Source: Amoebidium appalachense (Eukaryota > Ichthyosporea). Taken from it: a stretch of 64,000 nt of DNA. Positions 61,342 to 64,000 of the stretch are shown here, piece after piece (the first letter of the stretch is position 1; the number at the start of each line of letters is the position of its first letter). The stretch is from contig CAVNZM010000008.1 of assembly GCA_963693365.1 (NCBI GenBank), positions 8,618,001 to 8,682,000 of the forward strand. The letters run 5' to 3'. The translations under genes and the position numbers were made by a program. The notes under the pieces were generated by a model, which was not told the DNA's origin, searched no databases, and saw nothing but the letters and a program-made list of their open reading frames with translations.

Positions 61342-63429
61342 GTCGGGAGCCTGGTGGTGTCGTTAGACAAGCAAACCACCAGGCTGAGAGGCGATAAACA
61401 ACCTTCAGCGAGAATTCTTGTGTGTGCCGAGCTGCTGGACAGAACAGAGCAAGGACGGTGGAATAGAGTTGTGCACGTCTATGAGCACTTCTTCATTTGC
61501 CAAAACGTAAATTCATGCAGCATTCTTCTGTGATTTCATTTTCGTGGCGAAGATTGTTGCAGAGTGTGCGTGCGAATAATTCGCTAAGCCTTCGTCTCTG
61601 TGCTTGGCTTTTCTGTAGAAGTAGTATTTTCCTTTTTGGGAATTTTTCCTTTTTAGGATACTCCCGCAGATTCGTTTTCAATTGCGAGTAATTTGGTTGT
61701 GTGGATGAATGATCATACCAAACATTCGATAATGAATATAACTCGAGCCTTAGGTCACTTCGTAGCTCAGGTAGTGGTGGATAGCTTCAAGCCTTAGGCT
61801 TAGCCACTGCTCCTTATCCCGGTTCTACCATAAGACTGTAAGGCGAGTCACCATGGCCGGAAAAGCCGCTTCTTTCATGAACAAATAGCACTTCTTTCCT
61901 TTCAGCTTTAACTCTGCATCATCGGAGCTGGGAAAAACATGAATAAAAATGCCCAAGTGTTCTTCGTTGGGCGACATAAAGAAATATATCACCCGTCAGA
62001 ACCAGTAAAAGCCCGGTTCATAATTCATAAGAAGAGGGTAGGCAAAGCAAGCCTCCTTCAGAAAACACATGCTTCCATTCGTGAGCAGTTTTCGTATCCC
62101 ATTTGCCAGCCTGAGCCATTTTCGTTGAGCAGGGGGATTCCAGGCATAATACATTCTTCTGGAGGCTTGGCCTAAAAAGAAAAGTCGTCGGAGTCGCCCT
62201 TTCTTTTGTAAGCAACTTCGTGAGCGCGCTTCGTGTTTTCATATCCTCCAGTGCAGGTCTGGATGGTGCCCCATCCTCTGCTTCATTTGTAGGTGGCCCT
62301 ACTGTAGGTTCTGTTCGTTGTGTGGAATACCAAAACCATTCGTATTCGTGGAACTGCTTTGTTCTGTGCTTTCTTTCGTGTTGGTGTTCATGAAGTTACC
62401 CCGTTCACACACCCTACTTCTTACATACATTAGATGTAAGTAGCTGCCTGGTGAGTGTGTGGTTCGTGTTCGTGGCATTCTTCTGTTCCTTCGTGAGAAG
62501 AATATTCGTTTTAGCAGAGGTGCCCAATAAGGCAGCTTGTGGGGTTGTCTCCCGCATGTGCCCATTGGTGGGGTATGCACGTGCTAAATTGTTACAGTGT
62601 CATCATATTGCAAGGGAATAACATGGTCACCTCCGTACCAGGGCCTAGTAGGTACACATGATGGTCCGATGTGTTAGTCAACAACACCGTGACCTTGCAT
62701 TCGTATTCGTATTTGTCTTCCACGTCACTTTCTTCAGTAGTGAAGGAGGGTATTCGTAATTCGAAACTGAAAGGCTTCCAGCCAAAATACTGACACTGTA
62801 TGATGGGGTTGTGAGGGAGCGGTGCCCATACCACATTCTTTTGTTCTGGTGGGGGTGTGCCGGCAGCTAGTGCAAGGCTTGACAGTGTAATTGGTATGTT
62901 ACACCGTATTGCCACAGACGGGCATTCACCTTAAAATTCGTACCCAACACCTTCTTTGTTTTTCACATGCATGAACAAAAGTTCTGCATCGACTTTATTA
63001 CATGCCTTTTGTGCACCAAGAGTGCAAATTCGTTAGGGCGTGGCACCAGGAAGGGCCGCCATACATGAGTCAGGCATATGTTCGTAATGTGTTTAGGCAT
63101 GCCAGCATACATTCATGCGCATGTTGTGCATCCTGGGCGCTAAACTATGGGGCATGCTGTATTCGAGAACAGCAAGGGATTTGAAGCATGCATGCAACAC
63201 TACTTTCATAAGATCTTAGGTCCTACATGCTATAGCAACAGCGACTATCTTCTTCGTTAAGTGCATTTGTGCTGAAAGTGGCCGTGCATCTGGCTTGCGA
63301 GTGTGGACGTGCATGCGGTGGCATGGACACGATGGCAGTGTGCAATAGGGCAATGCACGCAAGGGCAACGGTTTTATTTTCTTCCTAACATAGAGGGGGC
63401 TGTGTGCATTGCAACCCAAGCAGTGTTGT

Positions 63430-63690
63430 GCATTCGTCCTTTCATTTTCGTATTTCCAGTTCATTTTGCTTTCGTTTTTCGTTTTTTGTCGTTTGATAAC
63501 TTCGTTACTTCGTTTTGTTTTCGTGTTGCATTCATTTCGTATTTCCTCTATGCAATCGTTTGTCGTTAATTCTTTATTTCATTGCGTATTCGTGATGGTT
63601 CGTTTTTCGTTGGTTCATTGCTTCGTTAGCAATTCTTTATTCGTTTGTTCGTGTATTCGTTGTTTCGTTGTGTATTCGTTTTTCTTCACA
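63430..63690 (-). repeat. TTCGT/ACGAA pentamer-rich leader region
   Basis: An irregular array in which TTCGT recurs dozens of times on the plus strand without strict period. The same pentamer is also scattered through the rest of the element interior. Confidence 0.75.
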
Positions 63691-63852
63691 TTTTTGATGT
63701 GTCGTAGCAAAAGAAGTTTTACATGCTTTCAATTCTTTCCGTGTAGGTGGGCTGGCCACTTCAAACTTGTAGGTGTATATATTCTAAGCCGGACAAGGAA
63801 AGATGTGCCTATCATCGGGGTAAAAAGGATTGTGATCGGCCATGGGAGATTC

Positions 63853-63926
63853 TTGAGCTGATTGAAAGATGTGAGATTCTTGAACTGATTGAAAGATGTG
63901 AGATTCGAAGGATGCGAGATTCTTGA
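63853..63926 (-). repeat. Short tandem repeat beside the primer binding site
   Basis: About 2.5 units containing GAGATTCTTGAACTGATTG and AAAGATGTGA, lying immediately downstream of the PBS in element orientation. Confidence 0.85.
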
Positions 63927-63927
63927 A

Positions 63928-63941
63928 CTGCGCGGTCGCCA
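63928..63941 (-). promoter_or_regulatory. tRNA primer binding site of the nested element
   Basis: On the minus strand, one base after the 5' LTR, the sequence is TGGCGACCGCGCAG. The leading TGG complements a tRNA 3' CCA end. It is not complementary to the tRNA-Arg(ACG) 3' end in this window; the primer tRNA is not identified. Confidence 0.75.
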
Positions 63942-63942
63942 A

Positions 63943-64000
63943 TGTAAACAGTTGGACTAGTTAGGATAAGGCAGAGTACAACTGAATCAAAATAAAGACA
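63943..64000 (-). repeat. 5' LTR of the nested element, cut by the window edge
   Basis: 58 bp identical to the start of the LTR at 60845; continues beyond the window. Confidence 0.88.

Larger units (their letters stand above)
60845..64000 (-). mobile_element. Nested LTR retrotransposon lacking pol (LARD-like), incomplete at right edge
   Basis: Two direct copies of an LTR start 3,098 bp apart (60845 and 63943) and bracket a 2,612-bp interior (61331-63942). The polypurine tract next to the left LTR and the primer binding site next to the right LTR both place the element on the minus strand, so its 5' end is to the right. No gag, protease, RT, RNase H or integrase is recognisable inside. The longest uninterrupted frame of note is about 107 codons at 62915-62592 and has no ATG at its start. 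It must be mobilised in trans. It splits the Copia RT at the YDFKTN segment. Superfamily is unknown. Confidence 0.85.

Noticed and set aside
63409-63861. 150-codon frame on the plus strand at the right end of the nested element
   Set aside because: It is antisense to the element, its Phe/Ser/Val composition comes from the TTCGT-rich DNA, and no protein family is recognisable.

Overview
The window is nuclear DNA from an intron-rich eukaryote, very probably a protist. It holds a spliced RabGAP gene, a spliced secreted subtilase gene, a eukaryotic tRNA-Arg, Copia/LTR and LINE retrotransposons, and no prokaryotic operons. The species cannot be named from sequence alone. An RabGAP of the TBC1D12/14 type points toward a holozoan or another animal-like protist lineage, but that is inference. 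The DNA is saturated with long G/C homopolymers and (GT/CA)n microsatellites. Most long reading frames (poly-Cys/Val, His/Thr, Gly, Pro, Arg/Glu) are translations of those repeats and were left out.

Layout. 2.3-7.9 kb, minus: a 7- or 8-exon gene for an unrecognised acidic protein with basic, NLS-like clusters and a Cys-rich C-terminus; its AATAAA lies 19 nt after the stop. 11.85-27.62 kb, minus: a 16-exon, 587-residue TBC RabGAP; every intron phase closes, both catalytic fingers are present, and a tRNA-Arg(ACG) sits in intron 7. 27.6-39.8 kb: mostly non-coding, with a small membrane-protein ORF (29.9 kb) and a broken LINE reverse transcriptase (35.8-37.3 kb). 39.8-41.35 kb, minus: an intronless voltage-gated channel with a non-standard selectivity filter. 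46.7-47.9 kb, plus: an intronless protein with two PDZ-like domains. 50.6-56.0 kb, minus: a 7-exon secreted proteinase-K-like subtilase. 59.3-64 kb: a frameshifted Copia RT/RNase H, split by a younger LTR element that lacks any pol gene and runs off the right edge.

The most interesting signal is a dispersed repeat family of at least 14 copies. Full-length copies are about 420 bp. Each copy read on the minus strand ends in an oligo(C) tract, and many copies are truncated only at the opposite end. That is the pattern of a retroposon, but with a poly(C) rather than poly(A) tail. All copies found share one orientation, and those inside genes are in introns in the sense direction. The long C tracts may therefore be tails or tail remnants. 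A second theme is that CA repeats directly supply several 3' splice sites and GT repeats several 5' splice sites.

The five host genes do not form an obvious pathway. The RabGAP (membrane traffic), the PDZ protein (scaffold), the channel (plasma membrane) and the subtilase (secretory pathway) are independent single genes.
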